A DNA stretch of 64,000 bases from positions 2,750,151 to 2,814,150 of the forward strand of contig NC_031791.1 in the NCBI RefSeq assembly GCF_001522545.3. Reading direction: 5' to 3'. The translations under genes were made by a program, and so were the position numbers. Positions 1 through 11,097 of the stretch are shown here, in pieces (within the stretch, counting starts at the first letter, position 1; every line of letters starts with the position of its first letter). The notes beneath the pieces are model-generated. The model was given only the letters and a program-made list of their open reading frames with translations. It was not told where the DNA came from and ran no database searches. This stretch comes from Parus major (Eukaryota; Chordata; Aves; Passeriformes; Paridae).

Positions 1-68
1 CCTGTCTGTCTGATCACAACAACCCTTGATGTTCCTGCGGCGTTTCTCGTCAAGGATCTCCGAGTGCT
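1..68 (-). CDS. possible 3' part of a coding exon cut by the window edge
   Basis: Read on the minus strand, a good splice acceptor (ttttgtttgcag, AG at 70-69) is preceded by a branch-point-like cttac about 19 bases upstream. The 68 bases that follow are open in one frame and give a charged, protein-like peptide containing SEILDEKRRRNIKG, with mostly G or C at third positions (GAG, ATC, GAC, CGC, AAC, AAG). In that frame the exon starts with two bases of a split codon. Several CpG dinucleotides are kept here, unlike the flanking DNA. The rest of the exon would lie left of the window. I do not recognise the protein. The rival reading is a plus-strand exon at 1-85 ending before a GTAAGC donor, also open and containing LDVPAAFLVKDLRVLCKQ. 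Only one can be right, or neither. If the minus reading holds, the window to the right begins as an intron of a minus-strand gene. Confidence 0.35.
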
Positions 69-341
69 CTGCAAACAAAACCTCAGTAAGCCTTCTATGA
101 GCCCTCTGGGGTGGGTATTATGCTCCTGACTTAGCAGATGAGTAAACAAAGGCACAGCAGCTCAAGTTTTCTGTGTTCAGAACACTTTGTCAATATTACC
201 TGATTAATCCTCACACCAGCCTTGCCTGGGGAGCTTTGGGCCCCTTCAGGGGCAGAGCAGAGTCACAGTGGGGATGTCCTGAGTGCCACTGATTGGGGTC
301 AGCACACTGAATAACGGGGTGGTTAATGAGCCACGAGTCAG

Positions 342-465
342 GGAATGATGGAATGTCCAGAGCTGAAGGGACCCCCAAGGATCAGCCAGTGCAACCCCTG
401 GCTCTGCTCAGGACACCCCAATCCCTCCCTGTGCCTCAGAGCGTGACTGAGCTGGGCTGCTGGAA
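342..465 (-). repeat. CR1 LINE fragment
   Basis: This reads 'atggaatgtccagagctgaa' and continues into a 'gggacccccaaggatcagcc'-type block and a 'ctctgctcaggacacccc'-type block. These are the reverse complement of the 3' end of a CR1 subfamily whose related, better preserved copy lies at 21687-21945. Only about 120 bases remain, so it is a 5'-truncated and diverged insertion. It has no coding capacity. Confidence 0.7.
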
Positions 466-1407
466 CCTGGGTCCTTTAATTGTTCAAATTCTGTTCATGG
501 CCCTGTCAGACTCCCTTGTAGCTTCTTCAAAGCCCAGACTTGAGGTCTGGGACTGTTTTCAACAAGATCTGGGGGCAGGGGATGATCATGGCAGTTCTGA
601 TTCCTGAGCCATGGCACAGGCAGGAGCCCAGGCAGACACAGACAATCAATCAATCAATTGCAGAATTAATACCAAGCAGGGAAGGTTTTTGTCTTGGTGA
701 GGGGTTGGCCTGGTTCTCTCTGCTCTTCTGTGAGTGTCACCTTCTCCAAGGACAGTCCCTGTGTGCTGTGTCAGTGTAGGACATAGAAATGTGAGTATTT
801 CACTGCTCTTTTCCCAGTCATGGCAACTCTTGAATGTTTAAATGCTCCTCTAGTAGTTGAATAAATACTTCATATTGGCTGTTAGTCAGAGAAGGGCTTT
901 TTTAATTCCGTTTTGTGATCTGAGGAGAGCAGCTCAGCTCTTTGATCTGAACGGGATGATGTCGATCCTCAGGACGGAGATTTTGCTGCTGTTCAGGTCC
1001 CATTTGTTGCAGCTGAGGATGTTACCAGCATTACCAGCCCTGGGAGTGCCACAGGGATCAGAGAATCACCAGCACTGGAAGGTTCACAGACAGCTGCAGT
1101 GTTTTCCATCAGCTCTGGTGGGCTTTGCAAATGCTGCTGCAGGGCAGCTCCAAGCAGGGGTCTGGCTGCTCAGAATTCAGCAGTTACAGCCCCGGGGTTC
1201 TTACTGACTCAGGTGGGAATTCAAGGCTTGGATTCCCTCCATCCTTGGCTGCTTTTGGCCAACTCAAATCATTCACCAGCAGCTCCAATCATGAGGCATT
1301 AAGTGAAATAACTTAAATATGTCTTTTTCCACAGTAATTCATAAGGTTTGCAAAAGGCCTCTGGATAAAACCAGAGTCTGACAACTAAGGGCTGCATATG
1401 TTAGAGT
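466..1407. other. unassigned non-coding stretch
   Basis: I see no repeat, RNA gene or convincing exon here. The open frames are short, overlap on several strands and have no protein-like character. A short 'aatcaatcaatcaatt' run lies near 645-660. Confidence 0.5.
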
Positions 1408-1850
1408 TGTGGGATGGTTTGGCTTGAGAAGGACCTCAAAGATTATCCAGTTGCACCTCCTGCCATGGGCAGGGACACCTTTCACTATCCCAGGCTGCTC
1501 CAAGCCCCATCCAAGAGCCCTGGACACTTCCAGGGATCCAGGGGTAGCCACAGCTTCTCTGGGCACCTTGTGCCAGGGCCTGTCCACCCTCCCAGGGAAT
1601 GATTTCTTCCCTGTATCCCACCCAAATCTCCCCTTTTCTATTCACTCCAGGCCCTTGTGAACAGTCTCCTTTTATCTTTCCTGTAAGTTCCCTTTGGGTC
1701 CTGGAAGGTCACAGTGAGGTCACCTCTGGTCTCTTCTCCAGGCTGAACATTCCCAGCTCTCCCAGCCTTTCCCATAGCAGAGCTGTTCCATCCCTCTGCT
1801 CATCCTGGAGCCTCCTCTGGGCTCTCTCCAGCAGGTCAGATATGTCCAGC
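1408..1850 (-). repeat. CR1 LINE, 3' part
   Basis: This is a clear CR1 copy in reverse orientation. It starts with a 'gggatggtttggcttgagaa' block (the element's 3' end) and runs through 'ccatgggcagggacacc', 'tatcccaggctgctccaagc', 'cacttccagggatccagggg' and 'agccacagcttctctgggca'. It continues into the 'tctccaggctgaacattccc' and 'gagctgttccatccctctgc' segments of the upstream CR1 region. About 440 bases are kept, so this is one of the longer copies in the window. The open frames across it are shadows of the element and not host genes. Confidence 0.93.
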
Positions 1851-2004
1851 AGGAGTGTGACTGTGTGAAATGTGGTCAGGAGATGTCCCTGTGTGACCCC
1901 CGAGGTGACAGAGCAGGGTCTGCCCTGCTCAGGGGAACTCTGTAAACCCCTGGAGTGGATGGGCTGATCCCAGGAGCTTTTAAGGCCCAGATCCAGAAGA
2001 GCAC

Positions 2005-2270
2005 TGAAACATTTTATTAGCCTTTAACAAGACAGAGTTATATCAAGTTTGTTCAGCATTAATTATACTTTCTGCAGTGTTCTACCTACACCATCAATTA
2101 TTAATTAATCTCCCTCTGTATTTTTAGCTGTTACCTGTCCCTAATCACCTTGCTGCTATAACTTTCTGGTCCCACGCCAATGTGTGTTGCCAGACCAGTT
2201 GAAGACATTAGTAGGAATGTAATTACCTCGTTACTGCTCATGGAGTTCTGCATACCCCACCTCGATGACA
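2005..2270. other. AT-rich candidate conserved non-coding block
   Basis: The block is rich in homeodomain-type TAAT and ATTA cores ('catcaattattaattaatct' near 2091) and has no tandem structure or CR1 match. Such blocks often turn out to be conserved enhancers in vertebrates, but nothing in a single sequence proves conservation. Confidence 0.25.
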
Positions 2271-2469
2271 TTAGAGATGGAGAGGGAAAGGCATTTTTCC
2301 CTGAAAATTCCTGGAATTTCTGCTTGTCCCCTCACTCTGTGACAGGAGAATGACCCAGTTGTGACGGTGCCACAGATCCCCTGACACCGTGAGCAGCACA
2401 CTGTGACCCAGCTCTGAGCTGTGCCAGGTGAGGCTGTGGTGGATCAGCTTCCTGCAGGCAGAACCTCCT

Positions 2470-2646
2470 GGTGCTGGGGGGCATTGTAGGGACTCCCCAG
2501 TGCTGCTGTGACGTTGTGGGAGCTCTCCAGGGCTGGGGGTCATTTCAGGAGCTCCCCAGTGCCGAGGATCACTGTGGAAGGTGCCTATGTTGGGGGTCAC
2601 TGTGGGATCTCCCCAGTGCTCATGGGGTCACTGTGGGATCTCCCCA
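2470..2646. repeat. degenerate minisatellite running into an assembly gap
   Basis: Irregular copies of a unit of roughly 30-36 bp share 'ggggtcactgtgggatctcc' and 'ccagtgct'. The last two copies before the gap, near 2596-2646, are almost identical, while earlier copies are more diverged. This is the usual picture of an array edge. The array probably fills much of the unresolved 341 bases, and a last trace (ggggtcacctggg) appears at 2988. Confidence 0.75.
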
Positions 2647-2987
2647 NNNNNNNNNNNNNNNNNNNNNNNNNNNNNNNNNNNNNNNNNNNNNNNNNNNNNN
2701 NNNNNNNNNNNNNNNNNNNNNNNNNNNNNNNNNNNNNNNNNNNNNNNNNNNNNNNNNNNNNNNNNNNNNNNNNNNNNNNNNNNNNNNNNNNNNNNNNNNN
2801 NNNNNNNNNNNNNNNNNNNNNNNNNNNNNNNNNNNNNNNNNNNNNNNNNNNNNNNNNNNNNNNNNNNNNNNNNNNNNNNNNNNNNNNNNNNNNNNNNNNN
2901 NNNNNNNNNNNNNNNNNNNNNNNNNNNNNNNNNNNNNNNNNNNNNNNNNNNNNNNNNNNNNNNNNNNNNNNNNNNNNNNNNNNNNNN
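2647..2987. other. assembly gap (341 N)
   Basis: A run of 341 unresolved bases. Its left edge falls inside a tandem repeat, so the true length may differ. Open frames drawn across it are meaningless. Confidence 0.98.
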
Positions 2988-3004
2988 GGGGTCACCTGGG
3001 TGGG

Positions 3005-4204
3005 TCACTCAGGCTCACAGCTCTCCAGAGCTATGGAGACAACCTTTGGTCATCTCTGGCCATTGTGTCTCCTCGAGCCTTGGCTGTGATCCATCAGTGT
3101 TTCAGGCACTGTTCTCATCAGGAAATTGCTGCAGGTGAGGGCTCTCCTGCTGCCTGGTTTCTGCAGCTGTCACTTTGTCACATCCGCCTTACATGACAAT
3201 GTCGAACGGAGAGAATGGAGGGGACAGCAGCTCCCTGGTCCCTGTTTTGAGGGATTCAAGGGATTTTATCCTGTTTCTGTGCCAAGTTCCCTTTGCCTCT
3301 TCCATCCCAATTATCACATTCTGAAGTTGCCGCAAGCCTTCCCTCAAAACTACCCAGGAAAAACAAAGCACCTGACTCCTGCTTAAAGCCTCCCCACCCA
3401 CCCATGCTGCATTTGTGTGCTCAGCCATGTCCAGGGCTGCAGGTTTCCAGGCTCAGGAGAAAATCCTGCCAGCCAGCAAAGTTCCCAGCCAAGCTCTTTG
3501 TCCTGCTTTTCCTGCAGCTCTGTGGTGCATGTGTGGATGAACAAATATCAGCACAGCTGGGCTGCAGTGGCTGCTGCAGGAAAGACACCACTGAACCCCT
3601 TTCCTGGGCACAGCTGGCAGTGTCAGATGGTGCCCCATGTGCCCCTGTGCTGTGACAGAGGCTGCTCTGCCACCTCACCCAGCTTTGGGAAGGGCAGGGC
3701 TAGGCTGTTTGACCAAATCCTGCCTTTATTCCCTGCTGGAAAGCACCAAGGGCTGTGCTTGGAGCTATCAACCGATTGTTGTGTCAGCCAGTGTGTGGGA
3801 AGGGAGTGGTTTTGGGAGAATAAAAGCAAAAGGAGATTTTTTTTTTTGGAAAAGGGAAGTGGAAAGAAATTCTGAGGTAATTCAGAGCAGGATTACTTAA
3901 AAAGCCCTCATACATCATACATCCATAGCTCAGATATGAGACTTTGACATTGGAGTATTTATGTTTCTCAGAGCTGGGCAAATATTTGGGATGCTCTTCT
4001 TGGATGCTCATCCTTCATTCACCCAGCCAAGGTATTTGCATGAGAACGTGGCAGAGCAGTGAAAGTGGAGCACCTGACACTAGTCCTTGACCTGCAGGTC
4101 TGGAAGCCTCCTCTCCAATGAATCACACATAGGATGGGTTTGGATGAGTGGTCAAAAATCAGAAAGGAGGGAGAGCAAGGCTGAACATAACCATAAGGAC
4201 TGCA
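3005..4204. other. unassigned non-coding stretch
   Basis: I see no recognisable gene or repeat. A short T run lies at 3838-3848. The overlapping open frames around 3290-3900 are open on both strands and carry no domain or splice context that I can support. Confidence 0.5.
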
Positions 4205-4281
4205 GTGTTCCTGCCTTTGGAAGGAGTTGGAACAGGAGGATCTTTAAGTTCCCTTCCAAAAAAGCCATTCTGTGATTCTAA
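4205..4281 (+). repeat. CR1 LINE 3' end fragment
   Basis: The sequence 'gaggatctttaagttccctt' followed by 'ccattctgtgattcta' matches the last ~70 bases of avian CR1 in forward orientation. Only the extreme 3' end survives, as expected for strong 5' truncation at insertion. Confidence 0.75.
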
Positions 4282-6029
4282 AATCCACCCAGAGCAAATG
4301 CAGGGAGTCCAACAGCTACTCCAGGGGGAAACCTGGGAACATCCAGCATGACAATTATCTGCAATTACTGTGACCCAGCAAATCCATGCCAGGATCATCC
4401 CAACAGGTCTGGCCCAGGTCAGGCTGGCAGTTCTGCCTCCCAGTCCTCGCTGCTGAGGGAGGTGCTGGCAGGAGAGCTGGAAGAGAAAGACTCAATGCAT
4501 AAAAAATGCAAAACATGAGGAGTTGGCTCTCAGCTGGCACAAATCAGCCCAGGGGTTTTTGACATCAGTGGAATTATAACTTACACTGGATAAGCCTGGC
4601 CTGCTCTGTCTGCAGGGGCTCTGACTGCTAATTTGACTTTGGGGTCTGAGTGCTGCTGGTGCATTGGGTTCATCACAGCAGCTGATCCTGGGCTGGAAAC
4701 AGAGCTTTACTGCAAAGCGCTGCTTCTCTGTTTCCCCTCAGAATTTGCCAATTTGACACATTTGCTTGCAGAGCCAGAGTGACTGTGGATCTGGAGGGAT
4801 GCAGGCAGCCATGGCAGGCAGGTTGCTTGGCAGTTTTATCCTGCCGACCTCTGCTTTGGAGCCAGAGCACCTGCCCAGCACCTCCTCTTGCTGAAAGCCT
4901 GGAAGTGCCTGGATCTGGCTCCCAGCTCTGCTGTCCCATCTGCTGCTCCTCAGGATGGCAGTGCCCGCTCCATTTCCCACCGAAAGGAAAACATTTCCTC
5001 TGCTAAACACAGGAGCTGTTCCCTGTCCAGCTCTAGTGTGGATTCCTGGGTGCTGCACAGGGTTCCTGCTGCTGGGTTTTGTATGGGTTTTGTACAGGTT
5101 TTGTACAGGTTTTGTACTGCTCAGCACGCTCAGTGCAGCTGGAGAATTTCCATACTCAAGAGATATGGTAGAGAGGAAATTCCAACTAAGTGCCAGATCC
5201 AAGGAGTCTGTGAGGACGCAGGGATGCCCAGGTTTGGATTTTTCCAAATTTACATCTCCATGTGCCACCTATCAAAATATTTCCTCCAAAATCCTTTTGG
5301 GTTTTTGGTTGTTTTGGGTTGTTGTTTTTTTTTTTCCCAAGTGTGAAATGCCTGAAGCTGGGGATTTTCCAGGGAAAGGGCATTTCCACCCATCATCAAA
5401 GCTTGTCATGTTTACTGTGGAACATTGAGATCCCTAAATTCTCAGCAGCTGCTCTGTGTTTATTTTTTCTCTCCTGTCAGGAGTTAAATTTGGAGGGCAC
5501 AAAGCACTCCTGTGTGAATGGAAATGGTGCAGAAGGCTGGAATAATAAAGGAGAATAAGGACAAAGTGATGTCTGTTTTCCCCTGCTCAGAGCTTTAAAT
5601 TGGCAAAGCCTGACCACTCCCTGCCCAGTTCCTCATCCCAACAGGTGTTCCCTCAATTCAGAGACATTTCAAGGGAAACAAATAAAAATCAACCAGAGAA
5701 ATATTCCTTTCCCTGAAGAGGCATCCTCACAACCTGGTGTCATTTGGACAGGTACATTCTGTGCTTGGCTGCTTTCACTGGGCACAACTGCTGAGTCCGA
5801 TGGTAAAACCACAAAAAAGTTAGGAAAGATTCCCAAACCAAAGAAGGAGGAGTGTGGCAGTGACTCCCCTGACCTCAGGGTGAAATGGTGGTGAAATGTG
5901 GGGATTCCATGGGCTGGAAAATGCAGTGGCAGCTCTTGGGCTTACTCTCTGATTTGGCCAAAGCTGTGAAACATGAAGTGAGCTTGAAAGTGTGACCCTG
6001 TTGTCAGAGCCTCCACTCAAACCCTGGCA
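4282..6029. other. unassigned stretch with small simple repeats
   Basis: This holds an 11-bp short tandem repeat (gttttgtacag, about three imperfect copies, near 5085-5122) and a T run at 5324-5335. I see nothing else that can be assigned. The 176-residue minus-strand frame at 4738-5268 overlaps open plus-strand frames and looks like chance. Confidence 0.5.
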
Positions 6030-6118
6030 GCTGCCTGGGCCAGTGGAAGATGTCCCTTCCAGGAGGTTGGGACAACTTTGAGCTCCCTTCCAACCTAAAC
6101 CATCCTGTGATTCTGTGA
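6030..6118 (+). repeat. CR1 LINE 3' end fragment
   Basis: 'ccagtggaagatgtcccttc' leads through a 'gagctcccttccaacctaaa' block to 'ccatcctgtgattctgtga', the canonical end of forward CR1. The 'agatgatctt'-type middle segment is decayed. Confidence 0.8.
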
Positions 6119-6774
6119 AAATGGGAAAACTCCACCTGAGGCTCCAGGTATTAGGAGGAGAAGAGAGCCCCAAATCCCTGAGAACAGAAAGACTGGGAGG
6201 TGCAGATTTCCAAGCTCAGCTCTAAAAAACCTTATCATTTCTTTGGCTGAGTTTTGTTCTGGTCTGACCCTGCCTGTTGCAAGACTCAGAGTTGATTCCC
6301 AAGACCTGGGAATGATGAGGGGAATTGCCCTGTAATCCAGGGAGCAGTGGTGGGGATATCAGCACGTGGCAGTCAGGAATGATTCCCTGGATTACAGGGA
6401 GAAGCTCTACCTGGTTTTAAATCTGAGTGCCAGCCCTGCCTGACCTGGCTCATGCCTTTGCCAAAATACATATGAACTAATACATCCTTCAATGAAAAAC
6501 CATGTTCCAATAAATAAAGTGCCTAATAAACAATAAATTACAATATAATAAAGTGGAAATTCAGATGGTTCACTTTCAGCACTGGAGTTTCCCAGCTTCT
6601 GAGTGCTCACGCTTTGAACCTTTTTCTTTCTCACAGTTTCAGGTGATCTTTTTTTTGTCTTTTGCTCAAGCTTAATATAACCCAGCACAGATCCATGGCT
6701 TAAAACAGTCAGGAGAACTTTTGACAGCAGTGGGGCCCATGGGATAAAGCACCCCAGTGCCAGTAAACTCTGAT

Positions 6775-7010
6775 TCTTTCCTCATTATATAACAATGCAA
6801 ATGTAATAATTTCTTCTCTGCTCCAGTTGTTACTCAATCCCCGATTAATTCAGAAATGGGCCAGTAGTGAATATACAACTGCAACTGCCAGCAGAGTTTA
6901 ATATGAAGTTTGGGTTATTGTCACATTGCTATTAATAACACCCGTGATTAGGCACTGACTTGTCCCTGAGCTGTTTAAATGTCACTGCTGGAATCAGAGG
7001 GGTGAAAGGA
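6775..7010. other. AT-rich candidate conserved non-coding block
   Basis: The block contains a perfect POU octamer ATGCAAAT (6795-6802) and several TAAT or ATTA cores ('gattaattc' near 6843, 'ctattaataacac' near 6930). There is no repeat signature. This fits an enhancer-like conserved element, but it is inferred from texture only. Confidence 0.3.
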
Positions 7011-7774
7011 ATTTAATCTCTTTTCCCCAACCCTCAGCCTCTGTATCACAGGAATTGGGAAATGTGTGGTTTTTCCTATTGTTCTTCAGTCTATTGTAGA
7101 AGTGCTGCAGTGACTAATTCCTGCATAAATCATTGCCATGACAACACCTGTAATATCTCCTGTCAAACAGTGGAGCTGCGACTCCTTCTCGGGCTAAGGA
7201 GGTGCAAACGGGGGTGAGGAGAGTGCACAGACCTGTTCTGGCAGTGGAGGAGTGCTGAGCACTGCGGTGGGCTTTGGGAACTTCTTCCTGCCTGCCTGCT
7301 TTCCTCCCGGTGCCCCTGGGAGCTGATCAAGCCACCTGTCAGGGATTAATTGATTTGAAGTGGGAAGAGTAGGTGCTCAGAGGTCTGGCTCTGCTCTTGG
7401 GGAGTCCCTCCAGCTCCTGGTGTTGGTTGTGTTGGAGCAAAACCAGCTCCAAGGCAGGGCTGGGTCTCACCAGGGCTCCTGAGCCCCTCTGGAACACACA
7501 AAAGGTGGACAATTCACACCAGGCTCTTTTCTTCTGGCTGCACTGATAATAAAATATTGATCCCCTTCTACGGGGAAGCAGGCAAAGTTGGGTGTTGTGT
7601 TTAATTAAGGACTTTAAAAGAAGGACTTGTAGGTTGATCAATATTTATTAGGACTGGGTAATCTTGTTTTGGCTTCTCAGCTTGGTGGGTTTGATGTACA
7701 GCAGCAGCAGGGCTGGGATGGGGAGAAGTGAGATGTGCTTTTCGCTGGGGAACTGCTTTGATGATAACCCCAAG

Positions 7775-8125
7775 CCAAGCACGGCTTTAATGGCAAAATA
7801 GATCAGCCCATTTTTCTCCTGTTCCTGCGAGCTCTTCTTTATTCCCCCTCAAAAGGAGGCCTGTGAAGGAAGAATGGAGCTGAGAGGTTACTGATTGCTA
7901 TCTCCAGCCTTGTCACAAAGGAAGATTTACTAACACAGGGTAAAATAGGAACGACTGCGTTGAGCGGATTCCATCGGAAGTGCTTTACGGCCAGGACTGG
8001 ATGAAAAATGAGGTTTGACTTTTAATGCCAATATAGAATCCATCTGTTTAGTTCCATCTACTTTTTTTCTTATCCTTTATTCATCCCTATTGTGTGTGAA
8101 GTCTCCTGTGATATGTGAAGATCTC
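7775..8125. other. CpG-retaining candidate conserved block
   Basis: Five CpG dinucleotides fall within about 45 bases near 7951-7996 ('cgactgcg', 'gagcgg', 'catcgg', 'ttacgg') in otherwise CpG-poor DNA. Kept CpGs suggest purifying selection or low methylation. Short open frames cross the spot on both strands, but I see no convincing splice pair. It could be a conserved element or, less likely, an exon. Confidence 0.25.
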
Positions 8126-9179
8126 AGTTTTGCCTCAGATTAAAGGCGAGGCTCCTCTTTGGGCAGCGTTCCCTGCTCGGGCACAAAGGGGAGGAGGGAT
8201 GGAGACCGTGTGTGGAGGGCTTGGTCCCTGCTGTGACAGCACTCTGGGGCCCCTCTTGAAGAGTCCTCCTATGGAGTGACTTTATTTATCCAGAGTTCTG
8301 CCTCTTGACCTGGTTTTCTACTCCTCAGTGCCTCCTGTGCTCGCTGCCATCGGAGCGTGTGAAGCGTTGCTGTTCCAGTTCCTTGACCTGGGTTCAGGGA
8401 AGGGTGGTGGAGATGGAGGTTCAGCACTGGAATTTTGGTTAACACAACCCAGTGAAGTCATTTTGGATGGTTCCTTTCCTAAGCTGTACTTAAAGTTCTC
8501 CTGTTTGGGAAAGGTGGGGCCTCCCCAGGTACAGGTGAAATGGTGAATAAAATATGAGAAGGGCTCAGGTACATTGCTCAAGAGAGAGGTGGGCAGAGTT
8601 TGTTACCTGCTCCTCAACCGCTGGGCTGGCCCTTGCTGATTTATTTCTGTACTTGAGTATCCTGAGGGTTGCAATGCTTTACCTCCAGTCTAAGCATAAA
8701 TCTCCCCGTGTGGATGGGGATGCTGGGCACAGGTTCACCTGTGGAAGCATCCAGGAGAGGCACTGAACTGCAAACCGAACTTTCTCTTCCAATTCCACAC
8801 CCACCTTCTGGATTTTTGTTCTGCTTCATCCACTGAGAAGGACTGAGGGAAGAGAATCTGGATTTGTGTGATGCCTTGGCTGAGCCAGAGCCATAATCCT
8901 CAGGGAAGGAGAGAAGTGCAGACAGCCCTCCTGATACGAGCACTGCCTGAAAATGTTCCCTCCCTCCCCTCTTCAGCTCCAAGAGAATTAATCCCAAATT
9001 AAACCCTTTGTTTTGCCCAGCAGGAGTAGGCAGGCTGAACTCTGCTCAGAGAGGGTGTCTCAGCAGCAGCAGCAGACCTGAGTAATTTGGGTGACAAAGA
9101 GTTTTACTCACCAGCAAAGCAGTTTTGGAGTGGAGGAGGCAAAGCCGTCTGTGAATTTGGGTCAAATTCAGCAGTTTCT
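8126..9179. other. unassigned non-coding stretch
   Basis: I see no recognisable repeat or gene. A short 'cagcagcagcagcag' run sits near 9061-9075. Confidence 0.45.
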
Positions 9180-9252
9180 GCCAAAAAAAACCAAAACAAC
9201 CAAAACAAAACAAACCAAAAAACAACAAAAACCACAAACAAACAAACACAAA
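9180..9252 (+). repeat. A-rich CAAAA/CAAA low-complexity tract
   Basis: About 70 bases contain only A and C apart from the edges, with motifs such as ccaaaacaaccaaaacaaaa and acaaacaaacaaac. It looks like a degraded CAAAA/CAAA microsatellite. The Lys/Asn/Thr/Gln-rich frames through it (such as TKTTKTKQTKK) are artefacts. Confidence 0.9.
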
Positions 9253-10380
9253 ATTCTCTCTTTATTGCTTTTCCAGATAATCAAAATAATTAATTTTATA
9301 ATTCCCAAGAAGTGGCAAAGTAAAAATACAGCGAGAATTAACATTTTCTTCACACGTGGGAGTATCCTACACTGAAAAATACAGACAAGCAGTGATATTT
9401 GCCCAGGTAAAACATCTCATTTAACAAAACCTGTTGTTTTTCACAGGAAAACACCTGCGTGGTTCTGGTGCAGGTGGCACACGAGTTCCTCCCTGTTGGA
9501 GTGGCTGCGGTGTCACACGCCTGTGAATAGAAATAAAACCAGCAGATGGTGCTGGAGAATGTCCACCCTGGGCCCTGCAGGTACGGCCTGAGCCCACCCC
9601 TGGAGGGTGTCCCGGGCTGGAATATCCATCGGGAGCCTCCCCAGGCTGATGGGGAGGAGGATGGAAAGGAGGAAAATTGGGCATCTCCAGGCCTGTTCCT
9701 GCCTGTTGAGCAAAGGTCAGTGTCTGCCCAGCTCTGGCTGGAGATGTGATTGATGAAGATGTGGTTGAGGAAGGTGTGAGGAAGGTGTGAGGCTGCTGCT
9801 CTGCCTTTCCCTGACATCTCTCCCTCCCCAACCCTACCCTTGGCTCCTCCCCAGTTGCAGCAGTGCCAGCCAGCAGCATCCCCAGCACTTCACAGGTCCA
9901 GGCTGTCAGCATTCAGTCAGGAATGCCAGCCTGGCTTTACGGTTTCTTTTTAGATTTTTCAGTGATGACTTGAGGTTATTTCTGTATTTTGTTTGTTTAT
10001 TTATTTAATAATTCATTTACTTATTTATTAATTTCCTGGCTGAGGTAACAAAGCAGCGATGGACAGGGTTGTCTGTACCCTTCTGTACCCCCTGGGGCTC
10101 ACAAGGTTGGTTTGGTTTATAGGAAAAGCAGAAGATCCCATGGACTCTCCCCATTCCTTATTCCCTTAAGGGCAGAAACTGGGAATCCGTGGGGGTTTGT
10201 GCTGGAATAGTTGGGGCTGGGTGCAGCAGTCACCCCAGTTTCACCAGGGCAGATCAGAGCAGATCCCCCTGTCCCTGTGTCACAGCTTGGTGATGGCAGC
10301 CTGGCACCTGCTGACATTTCCCATGCTGACAGCTCATCATCTCTTGGAGCTGCCTTGCCAGACTGAGAAGTCACTGATTT

Positions 10381-10394
10381 CCCCCCCCCCCCCC
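10381..10394 (+). repeat. poly-C run (14 bases)
   Basis: A pure run of 14 C follows 'actgattt'. Such runs are sequencing-error prone and can form i-motif structures when longer C tracts cluster, which is not the case here. Confidence 0.9.
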
Positions 10395-10630
10395 TCCTCA
10401 TTTCCAGCACGGGAAGAGAGCTGGGAGCTGGGAGCCTGCTCCCTCCTCTCCTCAGAGTGTGAATTGAGCCCAGAGGAAGCAGAAAGACGCTCAAACATCT
10501 GTCCTGGTGCTGTGCCTTGCTCGGGCTGCCAGACTGTCTGGGGCTGTCAGACCCTGTGAGCTTAGGGACACCTGGGGTTGGGATCACCGTGGCTGCAAAT
10601 GAATCCTCAGGGCATATTTAAGAATTAAAT

Positions 10631-11097
10631 TCCTCAGGACAGGAGGGACAGGAGCTCCTGGAGCACTGTGGAGCTGAGGAAGGGTCTGGAGCAGCTCCCT
10701 GCCCAGGAAAGGCTGAGGGAGCTGGGGCTGAGGAGATGCTGAGAGGGGCCCTCAGCCCTGGGTGTATCTTGGATGTCCCTGGGTGTCTCTTGGATGTCCC
10801 TGGGTGTCTCTTGGATGTCCCTGGGTGTCCCTGTCTGTCCCTGGGTGTCCCTGGGTGTCCCTTGGATGTCCCTGTCTGTCCCTTGTCTGTCCCTGTGTGC
10901 AGGGAGGGTCAGGGTAGGGCCCGGGCTCTGCTCCAGGCCCAGCAGTGGCACCAGAGGAATGGGGAGGATCTGATGCCCAAGAAGCTGCACAGAAGTTTGG
11001 ACAGGCCTTGGGGCCACTTGGTCTAGTGGAGGCTGTCCCCAGGATGGGCTTTAAGGTCCCTTCCATCCCAAACCATTCCATGATCTGTGATTTCACC
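10631..11097 (+). repeat. CR1 LINE 3' part with expanded internal repeat
   Basis: A forward CR1 copy opens with 'cctcaggacaggagggacag' and the 'gctgagggagctggggctga' block. It ends at 'ccatcccaaaccattccatg', the classic CR1 3' end. Between 10756 and 10903 the normal CR1 sequence is replaced or extended by a tandem repeat whose 21-bp unit is ccctgggtgt plus ctcttggatgt. A sister copy at 47757-48235 has the same repeat in a shorter form, so the repeat was already in the source element. The Asp-Val-Pro-Gly and Arg-Asp-Thr-Gln repeat peptides read here are products of the tandem array. Confidence 0.9.
10756..10903 (+). repeat. 21-bp minisatellite inside CR1
   Basis: The 21-bp unit (half units ccctgggtgt and ctcttggatgt) is repeated about seven times with half-unit shuffling. 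Variants such as ccctgtctgt occur towards the right end. The half units differ by one base in length (10 and 11 bp), which suggests that the 21-bp period arose by joining two diverged copies of a shorter one. Confidence 0.88.

Noticed and set aside
2471..3196. 241-, 193- and 185-residue frames near 2.5-3.2 kb
   Set aside because: They are mostly N; no sequence supports them.
9046..9375. Hydrophobic minus-strand frames (FVCLWFLLFFGLFCFG) as a membrane protein
   Set aside because: The sequence is the complement of the CAAAA-rich tract, so Phe, Leu and Cys arise from simple sequence.
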